Positions 34,495 through 43,066 are shown, numbered from the stretch's first letter. The stretch is DNA of 64,000 bases from JAVJUV01 sp047314965 (GCF_047314965.1 NZ_JBLBVK010000036.1:1-64000); one strand, 5' to 3'. The notes: generated by a model not told the origin, from the sequence alone. Numbers and translations: made by a program.

Positions 34495-34507
34495 ATGGTC
34501 CTGTCCC

Positions 34508-35254
34508 ATGGGTAGCACGAATGTCAGGCTCTATGTAGAACAGCCCCTCGGTCAGGGGCAATCGGTCGCTCTGACGCGGGAGCAGGCCCATTACCTATTC
34601 GGCGTGATGCGGCTCATTCAGGGCGATGCGCTGTCGCTCTTCAACGGCCGCGACGGAGAGTGGCGCGCCGAAGTGGCCGAGGCCGGCAAGCGCGGGGGCA
34701 CGCTGGTCTGCGCCGGGCAGACCGCGCCACAAGGTGCGCCGCCCGATCTCTGGCTCGTCTTCGCGCCCATCAAGAAGGCGCGCACCGATTTCATCGTGGA
34801 AAAGGCCGTCGAGATGGGCGCGGCCCGGATCATTCCGGTTCAGACGGATTTCACGAATTCCGAGCGAATCCGGCGTGACCGGCTTCAGGCCCATGCGCTG
34901 GAGGCCGCCGAGCAATGCGGCATTAGCTATGTGCCCGAGGTCGCCGAACTCGTGAAACTCGATCGTCTTCTTGCAGGCTGGCCCGCGGACCGTGCCCTGT
35001 ATTTCTGTGACGAGGCTCTTGCAGGCGAAGGCGCTTCTTCTTGGGAAAAATATGCCGGGGGTCCGGGGGCAGAGCCCCCGGCCTCGGCCATCCTCATCGG
35101 TCCCGAAGGCGGGTTTTCCGAGGCCGAGCGCACCCGGCTGGCGGCTCTTCCCTTCACCCGGCCGATCGCGCTTGGCCCCCGGATCCTGCGTGCCGACACC
35201 GCAGCCGTCGCCGCACTGGCGCTCTGGCAGGCGCATGTCGGGGACTGGCGATGA
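34508..35254 (+). CDS. rsmE: 16S rRNA (uracil1498-N3)-methyltransferase
   Basis: Methylates U1498 of 16S rRNA using SAM. The 248-aa SPOUT-family protein has RLYVEQPLGQGQSVALTREQ at the start (PUA-like domain), FAPIKKARTDFIVEKAVEMG, and the SAM-binding knot ILIGPEGGFSEAE and LGPRILRADTA. Between DEALAGEG and AILIGPEGG lies an extra stretch of about 18 residues (ASSWEKYAGGPGAEPPAS) encoded by a copy of the dispersed repeat; it sits before the knot in a loop, so function may be kept. The stop overlaps the next gene (ATGA). Confidence 0.93.
   Translation: MGSTNVRLYVEQPLGQGQSVALTREQAHYLFGVMRLIQGDALSLFNGRDGEWRAEVAEAGKRGGTLVCAGQTAPQGAPPDLWLVFAPIKKARTDFIVEKAVEMGAARIIPVQTDFTNSERIRRDRLQAHALEAAEQCGISYVPEVAELVKLDRLLAGWPADRALYFCDEALAGEGASSWEKYAGGPGAEPPASAILIGPEGGFSEAERTRLAALPFTRPIALGPRILRADTAAVAALALWQAHVGDWR
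35035..35083 (+). repeat. Dispersed palindromic repeat, copy D (inside rsmE)
   Basis: TTCTTCTTGGGAAAAATATG (35035-35054), then CCGGGGGT and a perfect hairpin CCGGGGGC-AGA-GCCCCCGG (35063-35081). It matches the intergenic copies B and C closely but lies in frame within rsmE at about residues 176-192, translated without a stop. The flanking protein sequence is normal RsmE on both sides. Confidence 0.75.
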
Positions 35255-35991
35255 ACACCGATCCCCTGATCCGCCTGCATCTCTTCTTCGCAACCGAGAC
35301 CGATCGCGCTCTGATCCTGCGCCAGGGTCCGTCCCGACAGTTACGCATGATCCTCTGGCATCGGGCCACCGACAGGTTCGAGGACGGCCAGTGGATCAGA
35401 AGCAAGATCTACGTCGAGCGTTGCAGCCTGTCTCCGGACGGACGCCATTTCATCTATTTCGCGCTGGACGGTCGCTGGTCGGCCGAGACCCGCGGCAGCT
35501 TCACCGCCCTGTCGCGCCCGCCCTTCTGGACCGCTCTCTCGCTTTTTCCCGAAGGCGACACATGGGGTGGCGGTGGCGTGTTCCTGGACAACATTCACTA
35601 CTGGGCGTCCGGCGACGCCGACATCATCGGGCGTGACGAAGGACTGTCCCGCATCCGGCTCGCAGAGCCTGACAAGGGTTGCACCACCGGCATCCGGCTG
35701 ATGAGCGGCGCGCGCGCACCTCTCGACCGCACGGCGACCAGGCGGCTTCTGGCCGACCCGCCGCCCCAGGACGCAAGAGCGCTTTTCGAGCGCATGCCCG
35801 CGCCTCCCGGCGATACGCTCGACCGCTATGACACCAAGGGCGGGTGCCTCTACCGCCGACGGGGCATGGAACTGGAGCTGATTCGCGATTTCACCGACAT
35901 GGCGTTCGAACCGATCCGGGCGCCCTATGACTGGCGCGAAGGGGACGACGACCCGGTTTTATGGCATCCTCTTGACGGAGACCGGGCATGA
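35251..35991 (+). CDS. Conserved hypothetical protein
   Basis: A 246-aa soluble protein with no family I can name. It is rich in Trp, Arg and Asp (RMILWHRATDRFEDGQWIRS; RRGMELELIRDFTDMAFEPI) and has no signal peptide or membrane helix. The gene overlaps rsmE by 4 nt upstream and the next gene by 4 nt downstream (both ATGA), so all three are one transcript. The RsmE neighbourhood hints at nothing specific. Confidence 0.75.
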   Translation: MNTDPLIRLHLFFATETDRALILRQGPSRQLRMILWHRATDRFEDGQWIRSKIYVERCSLSPDGRHFIYFALDGRWSAETRGSFTALSRPPFWTALSLFPEGDTWGGGGVFLDNIHYWASGDADIIGRDEGLSRIRLAEPDKGCTTGIRLMSGARAPLDRTATRRLLADPPPQDARALFERMPAPPGDTLDRYDTKGGCLYRRRGMELELIRDFTDMAFEPIRAPYDWREGDDDPVLWHPLDGDRA

Positions 35992-36491
35992 GCTTCGTCC
36001 GTCCCGAGGTTCGCGACGGGCTTATGCGCTGGCGCGAGGTGCTGGTCGGTGCGGTGACCCTTGGTCTTGGCCTGCGTCTTGCGGCGACGAGCTTCGGCGC
36101 GATCTTCATCATTGGCTGCGGGCTGGCCATCACCGGTGCCGCGCTGATCGTCGCCGGCGTCCAGCGCGCGCGCTTCCGGTCGGGCGGTGGCGGTGCCGGT
36201 GTAGTCGACCTCGACGAACGGCGGATCACCTATTTCGGCCCCTACGGCGGCGGTGCGGTCTCGGTCGAGGACCTCGTCGAAATCGGTGTCGATCCGTCCC
36301 GCTCCTGGCTGATCCGAGACGTGAACGGGACCCACCTGATGATTCCCATGAACGCGGAAGGCGCAGATGCGCTCTTCGACGCGTTCGCCGCCGTCCCCGG
36401 ACTGACACCGGCGCGGCTGGTCGAAGCGGTGCGCTCCACGCCGCGCCAATACACAACCATATGGGCAAAACCGCAGGGTCGCCTGCATTGA
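35988..36491 (+). CDS. Hypothetical membrane protein
   Basis: A 167-aa protein with two adjacent hydrophobic helices near the N-terminus (EVLVGAVTLGLGLRLAATSF; GAIFIIGCGLAITGAALIVA), then a soluble domain containing VVDLDERRITYFGPYGGGAV and LIRDVNGTHLMIPMNAEGAD, a PH-like beta pattern. It starts inside the previous gene's stop (ATGA), placing it in the rsmE operon. Function unknown. A 60-bp gap separates it from gshA. Confidence 0.75.
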   Translation: MSFVRPEVRDGLMRWREVLVGAVTLGLGLRLAATSFGAIFIIGCGLAITGAALIVAGVQRARFRSGGGGAGVVDLDERRITYFGPYGGGAVSVEDLVEIGVDPSRSWLIRDVNGTHLMIPMNAEGADALFDAFAAVPGLTPARLVEAVRSTPRQYTTIWAKPQGRLH

Positions 36492-36551
36492 CTTCGCGCC
36501 ACTTTCGCGCAAGTCACGGGAACTAGACAGACCAGCAAGGCGCGAACCCCC

Positions 36552-37922
36552 ATGTCCATCCCCCAGTCCGGCGGCGGCCCGATCGAGCGCCATGAACAAC
36601 TTGCCGAATACCTCGCGGCGGGCTGCAAGCCCAAGGATGCCTGGCGCATCGGCACCGAGCACGAGAAGTTCGGCTATTGCAAGGACACGCTGAAGCCGCT
36701 GCCTTATGACGGCCCTCGCTCGATCAGGGCGATGCTCGAAGGCCTGCGCGACCGCTACGGCTGGGACCCGGTTCTGGAGGGCGGCAATATCATCGGGCTG
36801 GTCAAGGACGGGGCGAACGTCTCGCTTGAACCCGGAGGCCAGCTCGAACTCTCGGGCGCGCCGCTCGAAACCATCCACCAGACCTGCGACGAAGTGAACG
36901 AGCACCTGCGCGAGGTCCAAACGGTCGCCGATGGGATCGGCGCCGGGTTCATCGGTCTTGGGGCCGCGCCGCACTGGACGCATGACGACATGCCGCTCAT
37001 GCCCAAGGGCCGATACAAGCTGATGGACGGCTACATGCAGAAAGTCGGCACGCTTGGCACGTCGATGATGCGGCGGACCTGCACGGTGCAGGTCAATCTC
37101 GACTTCGCCTCCGAAGCCGACATGGTGCAGAAGCTGCGCGTCTCACTGGCGCTGCAGCCGGTGGCCACCGCGCTCTTCGCCAACTCGCCCTTCACCGAAG
37201 GCAAGCTGAACGGTCACAAGTCCTGGCGCTCGCGCATCTGGCGCGATCTGGATCCCGACCGCACCGGCATGCTGCCCTTCGTTTTCGACGAAGGCTTCGG
37301 CTTCGAGGCTTACGTGCAATACGCGCTCGATGTGCCGATGTATTTCGTCTATCGCGACGGCCAGTACATCAATGCTCTTGGCATGTCCTTCCGCGACTTT
37401 CTCAAGGGCGAGTTGCCGGCACTCCCGGGCGAGAAGCCCACGCTCTCCGATTGGGCCGATCACTTGACCACGATCTTCCCCGAGGCGCGGCTCAAGAAAT
37501 TCATCGAGATGCGCGGCGCCGATGGCGGCCCCTGGCGGCGGCTCTGCGCGCTGCCTGCGCTCTGGGTCGGCCTGACATACGATCAGGAGGCGCTCGACGC
37601 CGCCTGGGATCTGGTCAAGGACTGGGATGCCGAAACCCGCGACGCGATGCGCGTCGCCGCCTCGATCGAGGCGCTGGACGCTAGGGTCAACGGCATCTCG
37701 ATGCATGACCTGGCCAGCGAGGTCGTGGCCATCGCCGAGACCGGCCTGAAAAACCGCGCCCGCCCCGGCGCCGGCGGCCTTCTGCCCGACGAGACCCATT
37801 TCCTGAATGCGCTCAAGGAATCGATCGAAACCGGCGAAGTGCCGGCCGACGAACTGATCCGCCACAACAACACCGACTGGGATGGCGACGTGACCCGGGT
37901 GTTCGGAGAATACAGCTACTAG
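36552..37922 (+). CDS. gshA: Glutamate-cysteine ligase (plant/alphaproteobacterial type)
   Basis: Joins glutamate and cysteine with ATP, first step of glutathione synthesis. The 456-aa sequence belongs to the GCS2 class shared by plants and alphaproteobacteria: IGTEHEKFGY near residue 33, EGGNIIGLVKDGANVSLEPG (substrate and metal binding), MMRRTCTVQVNLDFASEADM, and PALWVGLTYDQEALD. Cytosolic. Convergent with the acetyltransferase gene (10 bp between stops). Glutathione would serve the GST at 61 kb. Confidence 0.95.
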   Translation: MSIPQSGGGPIERHEQLAEYLAAGCKPKDAWRIGTEHEKFGYCKDTLKPLPYDGPRSIRAMLEGLRDRYGWDPVLEGGNIIGLVKDGANVSLEPGGQLELSGAPLETIHQTCDEVNEHLREVQTVADGIGAGFIGLGAAPHWTHDDMPLMPKGRYKLMDGYMQKVGTLGTSMMRRTCTVQVNLDFASEADMVQKLRVSLALQPVATALFANSPFTEGKLNGHKSWRSRIWRDLDPDRTGMLPFVFDEGFGFEAYVQYALDVPMYFVYRDGQYINALGMSFRDFLKGELPALPGEKPTLSDWADHLTTIFPEARLKKFIEMRGADGGPWRRLCALPALWVGLTYDQEALDAAWDLVKDWDAETRDAMRVAASIEALDARVNGISMHDLASEVVAIAETGLKNRARPGAGGLLPDETHFLNALKESIETGEVPADELIRHNNTDWDGDVTRVFGEYSY

Positions 37923-37932
37923 CGCCGCGAGA

Positions 37933-38571
37933 TCACGCTGTCAGATCATACCGGTAGAACCACATCCAATCCCTGATCTCCGGCGAGATCGACGTGCTCT
38001 TGCTGTCCGAACTCGGCGGGATTTCTTCGAAGCCAAGCTTGGCGTAGAGCGAGGGCAGTTCGGGATTGACCTTGAAGGTATCGGCAATCAGCCACCGCAT
38101 CCCCAAGGCGCGGGCATCCTCGATCCTGGCATGGACCAGCGCTTCGCCCAGGCCGGACCGTCGTGCCGATGGGCGGATATAAAGATGCTTCATTTCCCCC
38201 GTGTCCTCGGAGACGCGTCGCAATGCCGCCGTTCCGACGATGTTGCCGTGCGCGTCGCGCACAAAAAGATAGCTGCCTTGCGGGGGCAAGACGGCATCCA
38301 GCCCCGACCAGAAGCCCGCGACATGGCTCCGCCAATCGAAATCCGGTCCGCCGCCGTTTGTTACCCGCCCGTGCATCATTTGTGCGTATTCCACCAGCAG
38401 GGCTTCCGCTTCGGCACGGGGGATATCGGCGCGGCTGGCTTGCCGTTCTATGAAAAACCCAGGCTTGGCTCCATATTTCACTGCATCGGTTCGCAACGAT
38501 AGCTGTTCTGCGCCATGGTCCATGCCGTGTGTCCCGGTCAAACGCGTAGTTTCGATTTTCTGCACGCCCAT
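37933..38571 (-). CDS. GNAT-family N-acetyltransferase
   Basis: A 212-aa protein whose C-terminal half is a GNAT domain: SYLFVRDAHGNIVGTAALRR, then the acetyl-CoA loop EMKHLYIRPSARRSGLGEAL, and LYAKLGFEEI near the end. The first 60 residues are a variable region. Several in-frame starts exist (38607, 38586); ATG at 38571 is chosen because GGAGG lies eight bases upstream. The substrate is unknown. It is divergent from a LysR regulator about 100 bp away, which may control it. Confidence 0.85.
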   Translation of the reverse strand: MGVQKIETTRLTGTHGMDHGAEQLSLRTDAVKYGAKPGFFIERQASRADIPRAEAEALLVEYAQMMHGRVTNGGGPDFDWRSHVAGFWSGLDAVLPPQGSYLFVRDAHGNIVGTAALRRVSEDTGEMKHLYIRPSARRSGLGEALVHARIEDARALGMRWLIADTFKVNPELPSLYAKLGFEEIPPSSDSKSTSISPEIRDWMWFYRYDLTA

Positions 38572-38673
38572 CACCCAGACCTCCATGTCAGCGACACTCG
38601 TTGACATGACTTCTAACAGGGTCGCCTTGATCGCGCGAATCAGCAATAATGACAGAACGAAAGATCAGCTATC

Positions 38674-39552
38674 ATGTCGCCGCACTGGAAGACCCTGCCT
38701 TCGCTGACATCGCTTCGCGCGTTCGAGGCTACCGCAGGTCATGGCGGCTTCGCCGGTGCGGCCCGCGCATTGAACGTCACCCATGCCGCCGTTGCCCAGC
38801 AGGTCCGTGCGCTGGAAGCGGAACTCGGGGTCAGTCTTGCGGTCCGCACGGGCCGAACAGTCAGTCTGACCGATGCGGGCACGCGTCTCGCCGCGGCACT
38901 TGCTGACGGTTTCGGGGCCATCGCCGCAGCGGTTGATGACATCCGTGTCCAAAGCGCAAGCAGGCCGCTGCGTATCGTCGCCAGGCCTTTTCTGGTGGAT
39001 CGCCTGATCATGCCGAATCTCGCGCGATTCTGGCAGATGCATCCGGGCGTCGAGATCTCGATCCTGCCGCGTCGCGATTTTACGGGACTTACCGCGGCCA
39101 GTTTTGATCTCGCGATACCCTCCCTGCGCGATGGTTGCACGCCAGACATTCCAGGCACCGATTCTCACCTGATCGCTCGCGTGCCCATTGTCGCCATAGC
39201 TGCGCCCTCCCTTGTGGCAGAGCGAGGCAGCGATCCGGTCAACTTGCCGTGGCTCTGGCACGAAGAGGACATGGACCTCAAGTTGTCGGTCATGGCCGAG
39301 AGTGGGTTGCCCGTAGATCGGCTGTGCCAAGTGCGCATCGGAAGTCCGAATCTTCAGGCCGAAGCCGTGCGCCAGGGTCTGGGTGCCGCGCTCTTCAATG
39401 CTTCGATCGCGCGGTCCGACATCGATTCGGGCGATGTCGTCGAGTTGTCCCTTCCCAAGGCCGTCTATGTCACCTACTTCGCCGTCTATCCAAAAGGTCC
39501 GCGACATGCCCTGATCGCCCCCTTTGTCAACTGGCTTGAAAGCCTGATCTGA
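38674..39552 (+). CDS. LysR-family transcriptional regulator (GcvA-like)
   Basis: A 292-aa LysR regulator. The N-terminal winged helix-turn-helix reads LTSLRAFEATAGHGGFAGAA then THAAVAQQVRALEAELG; the GcvA/AmpR-type subgroup is suggested by the length and LPSLTSLRAFEA. The effector domain follows from about residue 95 (RPLRIVARPFLVDRLIMP). It is divergent from the GNAT gene, the usual arrangement for a LysR regulator and its target. The intergenic 102 bp has no obvious T-N11-A box that I can assert. Confidence 0.9.
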   Translation: MSPHWKTLPSLTSLRAFEATAGHGGFAGAARALNVTHAAVAQQVRALEAELGVSLAVRTGRTVSLTDAGTRLAAALADGFGAIAAAVDDIRVQSASRPLRIVARPFLVDRLIMPNLARFWQMHPGVEISILPRRDFTGLTAASFDLAIPSLRDGCTPDIPGTDSHLIARVPIVAIAAPSLVAERGSDPVNLPWLWHEEDMDLKLSVMAESGLPVDRLCQVRIGSPNLQAEAVRQGLGAALFNASIARSDIDSGDVVELSLPKAVYVTYFAVYPKGPRHALIAPFVNWLESLI

Positions 39553-39651
39553 AGGATCCAAATCCTCCTTGTCGAAGGACGCTCCGGCACCCGGGAAACA
39601 AACGCCGATAGCCTTTGCCGCCAACGGCTGCGCCACCGTTCTGTGCGTTTC

Positions 39652-39918
39652 TCAGTCGACGATGACGCCCATCACGAAGTCCACCACCTTCTCCGCTGGC
39701 ATTTCGCACGGTTTCAGCAGCGCTTCGCCGCTGGCCAGCCTGTAGAGGTTGAAGCTGATGTAGTCCGTGCCGCCAAGTTCTTCGGCTTCCAGTTTCTGTG
39801 ATCGGCCGTTGGCCATCTGGGATTTCACGACGCGGTACCTGCGGCCCATGTAGGTTCCACCGTATCCGCCTAGCGGCAAGTTGTCGAAAAGATACAGGAA
39901 TTCCGGATCAGGCGTCAC
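39652..39918 (-). CDS. Small conserved hypothetical protein downstream of plsY
   Basis: An 88-aa protein (start TPDPEFLYLFDNLPLGGYGG, with MGRRYRVVKSQ and EELGGTDYISFNLYRLASGE following). The composition is that of a compact beta-rich cytosolic protein; no family name is known to me, although similar sequences follow plsY in related bacteria as I recall. The start is GTG at 39918, overlapping the plsY stop as GTGA; the TTG at 39930 is less likely. The bases 39553-39651 after it hold no gene. Confidence 0.7.
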   Translation of the reverse strand: MTPDPEFLYLFDNLPLGGYGGTYMGRRYRVVKSQMANGRSQKLEAEELGGTDYISFNLYRLASGEALLKPCEMPAEKVVDFVMGVIVD

Positions 39919-40526
39919 TTCTTCGACCAAGAAGCCATGGGCTCGGTCCCGTCGATCAGACGCCGGATATTGTCGCGATGTTTCCAGATCAGCAGCACGG
40001 CCATGATGATCATGACGGCGGTGATCTCCCGGAACCCGACAAGATACGCGACGCAGGTCGTCAGCGCCGCTGACACGATCGCCGAAAGCGAGGAGATGCG
40101 ATAGACAAAGAAGGTAAACAGCCAGGCAACCAGCGCGATCAGCCCTACCAACGGCGTCAATGCCAGGAGGGCTCCCAGAAAAGTCGCGACCCCCTTGCCG
40201 CCCCGGAAATTCAGCCAGACCGGGAAGAGGTGTCCCAGAAACGCGAACAGCGCCGCCACCTGCGCGGCATCTTCCCCCACAAGCGCCCGCGCCAGCAGCA
40301 CTGCGACAAATCCTTTGCCGGCGTCGAGCAACAGCGTCGCAAGCGCCGCCGATTTGGAGCCGGTCCGCAGGACGTTCGTCGCACCGATATTCCCCGAGCC
40401 GATTGCCCTGACATCACCCAATCCCATGATCCGGGTGACAAGCACACCGAACGGAACGGAGCCGAACAGGTACGCCGCGATCGCTGTGATCGCGAGCAGG
40501 AACATCGGGCTGTCGAATGGCGGCAT
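39915..40526 (-). CDS. plsY: Acyl-phosphate glycerol-3-phosphate acyltransferase
   Basis: Acylates glycerol-3-phosphate from acyl-phosphate, the first step of phospholipid synthesis. The 203-aa membrane protein has five or so helices and the PlsY motifs: AYLFGSVPFGVLVTR, IGSGNIGATNVLRTGSK, and NFRGGKGVATFLGALLAL. The C-terminus is short (RLIDGTEPMASWSKK). It is separated from pyrC by about 130 bp with an A/T-rich patch, so it may have its own promoter. Confidence 0.95.
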   Translation of the reverse strand: MPPFDSPMFLLAITAIAAYLFGSVPFGVLVTRIMGLGDVRAIGSGNIGATNVLRTGSKSAALATLLLDAGKGFVAVLLARALVGEDAAQVAALFAFLGHLFPVWLNFRGGKGVATFLGALLALTPLVGLIALVAWLFTFFVYRISSLSAIVSAALTTCVAYLVGFREITAVMIIMAVLLIWKHRDNIRRLIDGTEPMASWSKK

Positions 40527-40654
40527 GGTTTTCGTGCGCTCTATTCGGGAAACACGGGTTCGTCCGGTTTCTCTTTCATTTGTTTAACTGCGTTAATCAA
40601 AAATGAACACGGGATGGGTCTTTTCACCAGCGGATTGATCCGTGCGTTCATGCG

Positions 40655-41929
40655 TCATGAGGAAGTGTAGTCAAAAACCCGCACTCCACCGACCCAGGTC
40701 CCCAGAACACGCCCCTCCATCCGCGCCTCGTCATAAGGGGTATTCTTTGATTTTGACCGCAGGTTGAACCTGTTCAGCACAAACGGAACATCGGGATCGA
40801 ACAGAACCAGATCGGCCGGTGCGCCGGGTGAGAGTCTTCCGGAATCCAGTCCGAGCCGCTTTGAAGGGGCAAGCGACAAAGCTCGCCAAAGAGTGGGCAG
40901 GTTCATGTGGCCACTGTGGATGAGGCGCATCATCGCGGGAAGCAACGTCTCGAGTCCGATTGCGCCCGAAGCCGCCTCTTCGAACGGCAGGCGCTTCGAT
41001 TCCTCGTCCTGAGGCGTATGCATGCTTGAAATCACGTCGATCAGGCCCGAGGCGACGGCCTCGACGGCAGCGAGCCTGTCCTCTTCGGACCGAAGTGGTG
41101 GTTTTACCTTGAAGAACGTCCGAAAGTCACCAACGTCCAGTTCGTTCAGTGTCAGGTGGTGGATCGACACGCCCGCAGTCACATCCAGTCCGGCGTCTTT
41201 GGCCCGTTCCAGACGTTTCAGCGCGCGCGCTGTCGTGATCTGATCCGCATGATACCGGGCGCCTGTCATCTCGACGACTGCCATGTCCCGATCGAGTCCC
41301 ATCCTTTCGGCCATGGGCGATACCGATGGGAGGCCCTTCAGGGCGGCGAACTTGCCGCTGGTTGCCGCCGCCCCGGCGGACAGACCTGGTTCTTGCGGAT
41401 GGCTTACGACAAGCGCACCCAGAGACGCGGCGTAGGTCATGCAGCGGCTGAAAACCTTTGTGTTCTCGACGACTGCATCGCAATCAGTGAACGCGACGGC
41501 ACCTGCATCCATCAGGAATCCGATCTCGGCCATCTCGCGGCCCTCGCGCGCTCGTGTCAGAGCAGCCATGGGCAATACGCGTACCGGCGCAGCCTCGTTT
41601 GCACGCCTGCGGACAAATTCCAGCACTTCGGGAGTATCGATGGCAGGCAGCGTGTCGGGCCGGGTGACCATGGTGGTGATGCCGCCCGCCGCGGCGGCGG
41701 CTCCCGCGCTGCCGAAGCTTTCCTTGTGACGTTCTCCCGGTTCGCTGACCTTGACGCCGATATCGACGATGCCGGGCGCCAGGCACTTGCCAGCACAGTC
41801 AATCACTTCGGCCCCGTCCATGCCTCTGGGACCGGCAATAAATCCGTTGTCGATGGCCAGCGTGCCGATCGAGTCCGTGCCTTTTTCGGGATCGATCAGT
41901 CGGGCGTTCGTGAAAAGCAGTGCGGTCAT
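40655..41929 (-). CDS. pyrC: Dihydroorotase-like protein lacking metal ligands (PyrC')
   Basis: A 424-aa amidohydrolase-fold protein of the PyrC family, best matches in sequence style to roseobacter PyrC. The N-terminal metal motif, normally DxHxHxREPG, reads DIGVKVSEPG (56-65), so both His are missing; the C-terminal DHAPH motif reads SMHTPQDEES. In pseudomonads such PyrC' proteins are inactive and are needed to assemble aspartate transcarbamoylase. An ATCase gene, pyrB, lies 1.1 kb upstream on the same strand. A separate active dihydroorotase would then be needed elsewhere in the genome. Confidence 0.88.
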   Translation of the reverse strand: MTALLFTNARLIDPEKGTDSIGTLAIDNGFIAGPRGMDGAEVIDCAGKCLAPGIVDIGVKVSEPGERHKESFGSAGAAAAAGGITTMVTRPDTLPAIDTPEVLEFVRRRANEAAPVRVLPMAALTRAREGREMAEIGFLMDAGAVAFTDCDAVVENTKVFSRCMTYAASLGALVVSHPQEPGLSAGAAATSGKFAALKGLPSVSPMAERMGLDRDMAVVEMTGARYHADQITTARALKRLERAKDAGLDVTAGVSIHHLTLNELDVGDFRTFFKVKPPLRSEEDRLAAVEAVASGLIDVISSMHTPQDEESKRLPFEEAASGAIGLETLLPAMMRLIHSGHMNLPTLWRALSLAPSKRLGLDSGRLSPGAPADLVLFDPDVPFVLNRFNLRSKSKNTPYDEARMEGRVLGTWVGGVRVFDYTSS

Positions 41930-41942
41930 GGTTCCTCAGGTG

Positions 41943-42479
41943 TCAGATGACGAAAAAAAGCACAAGTGCGCCGGACAGGGCCAGCGCCCCCAAAGCGACC
42001 ATCCACCATTTGAAATGCCGTTCGGCTTCGCGATAGGCCCGCGACGCCCCCCGAGGGGCGACTACCCCTTCGGCAGCCTCGCTGTGCGCCATGCGGACCG
42101 GTGGGGGCGACTTCACTTCTTCGAAAGCCGCAATGAAGCGAAGCGCCGGATTCGGGTTCAAATACACTTCCTGGCCCTCGAAGGCTGACGACGGCACAAG
42201 AATGACAAGGCCCTTGAGGGCATCCAGAACTGCAGCCTTTCCCGCCATTGATTCTTCGGGAATGCCATAGCCTTCCCGAAGATAGGTTTGCAGACCCAGG
42301 ATCTCGATCACCTTGGCGGGAAACACCTCTACCTTGCGGGCATCAAGAGAGATGTTCTTGCCAAGCAGCTTTGCGACGTTCCCTGCGGTTATTGCGGCGT
42401 CTCCTTCGGGTTCCAACGCCGTGGTGAAGATACGCACGACACCGCGTTCACCCGCACGGACATTCAGCGGGTCGTTCAT
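41943..42479 (-). CDS. Hypothetical protein with C-terminal membrane helix
   Basis: A 178-aa protein: a soluble domain (NVRAGERGVVRIFTTALEPE; LLGKNISLDARKVEVFPAKV) ending in one transmembrane helix (WWMVALGALALSGALVLFFV). I do not know the family. Start options are ATG 42479 (GGA seven bases upstream), 42491 and 42515; the last overlaps the previous gene. It sits between pyrB and pyrC' together with another membrane protein and is probably co-transcribed with them. Confidence 0.7.
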   Translation of the reverse strand: MNDPLNVRAGERGVVRIFTTALEPEGDAAITAGNVAKLLGKNISLDARKVEVFPAKVIEILGLQTYLREGYGIPEESMAGKAAVLDALKGLVILVPSSAFEGQEVYLNPNPALRFIAAFEEVKSPPPVRMAHSEAAEGVVAPRGASRAYREAERHFKWWMVALGALALSGALVLFFVI

Positions 42480-42498
42480 CGGGTTGTCCATCTCGGGA

Positions 42499-43065
42499 TC
42501 ATTGCGGCGCCCCATGCTGTGCGGATTGGAGGTCTCTGATCATGCGATAGACGTCATGCCCGTTCGCTAGTCCTTCGAAGCCTTTCTTGTCGGTGCGCTG
42601 GTCGCCATCGCTGTCTTTTGCGGTCTCGAAATGGAAGTAGACCGACAGCGTGCCGTCGCTGTTTTCCTGTGTTTCTACGCGTGTATCGGAGTGGATTGGC
42701 AGCACCTCCATTTTGCGTCCGAAGGTGCGCGATGCGATATAGCCGTGGCGGTTCGTCAGCGCGTAGCGGATGTGCCTCGGCGCGAGGATCTCTTCGAGCC
42801 ATGTGCCGAAGACCATGGCGCCTCCGACCAGCACGAAGATCGAGCCGAATGCACCGACGAATATCCCGGCCACCAAACCACCCAGGTTGCCGCTGAAGAT
42901 TTGGGTCAATCCGAAGTAGCACGTGAAAAGACCCGCGCCCAGAAATGGCAGTCCGAAAAGACCAAGCAGGATATTTCGCGGGATTTGGCGAAAGCCGGGT
43001 GAGGGCGCGCCTTCCCACAAGAGCATCTCGCCAGGCTGGAACCAATCCTCCCAGCGGTCTCGCAT
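42499..43065 (-). CDS. Hypothetical membrane protein with PH-like domain
   Basis: A 188-aa protein with a short N-terminus (MRDRWEDWFQPGEMLLWEGA), two hydrophobic helices (LLGLFGLPFLGAGLFTCYFG; LVAGIFVGAFGSIFVLVGGA) and a beta-rich tail (ALTNRHGYIASRTFGRKMEV) of the kind found in bacterial PH-like (DUF304-type) membrane proteins. It starts one base after the pyrB stop. Function unknown; its place in a pyrimidine operon is conserved-looking but unexplained. Confidence 0.72.
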   Translation of the reverse strand: MRDRWEDWFQPGEMLLWEGAPSPGFRQIPRNILLGLFGLPFLGAGLFTCYFGLTQIFSGNLGGLVAGIFVGAFGSIFVLVGGAMVFGTWLEEILAPRHIRYALTNRHGYIASRTFGRKMEVLPIHSDTRVETQENSDGTLSVYFHFETAKDSDGDQRTDKKGFEGLANGHDVYRMIRDLQSAQHGAPQ

Positions 43066-43066
43066 C

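Noticed and set aside
42030..42090. GC-rich CCCCCCGAGGGGC-like stretch near 42040 as a fifth repeat copy
   Set aside because: It lacks the TTCTTC..AAAATA box and lies in normal coding sequence of the 178-aa gene.
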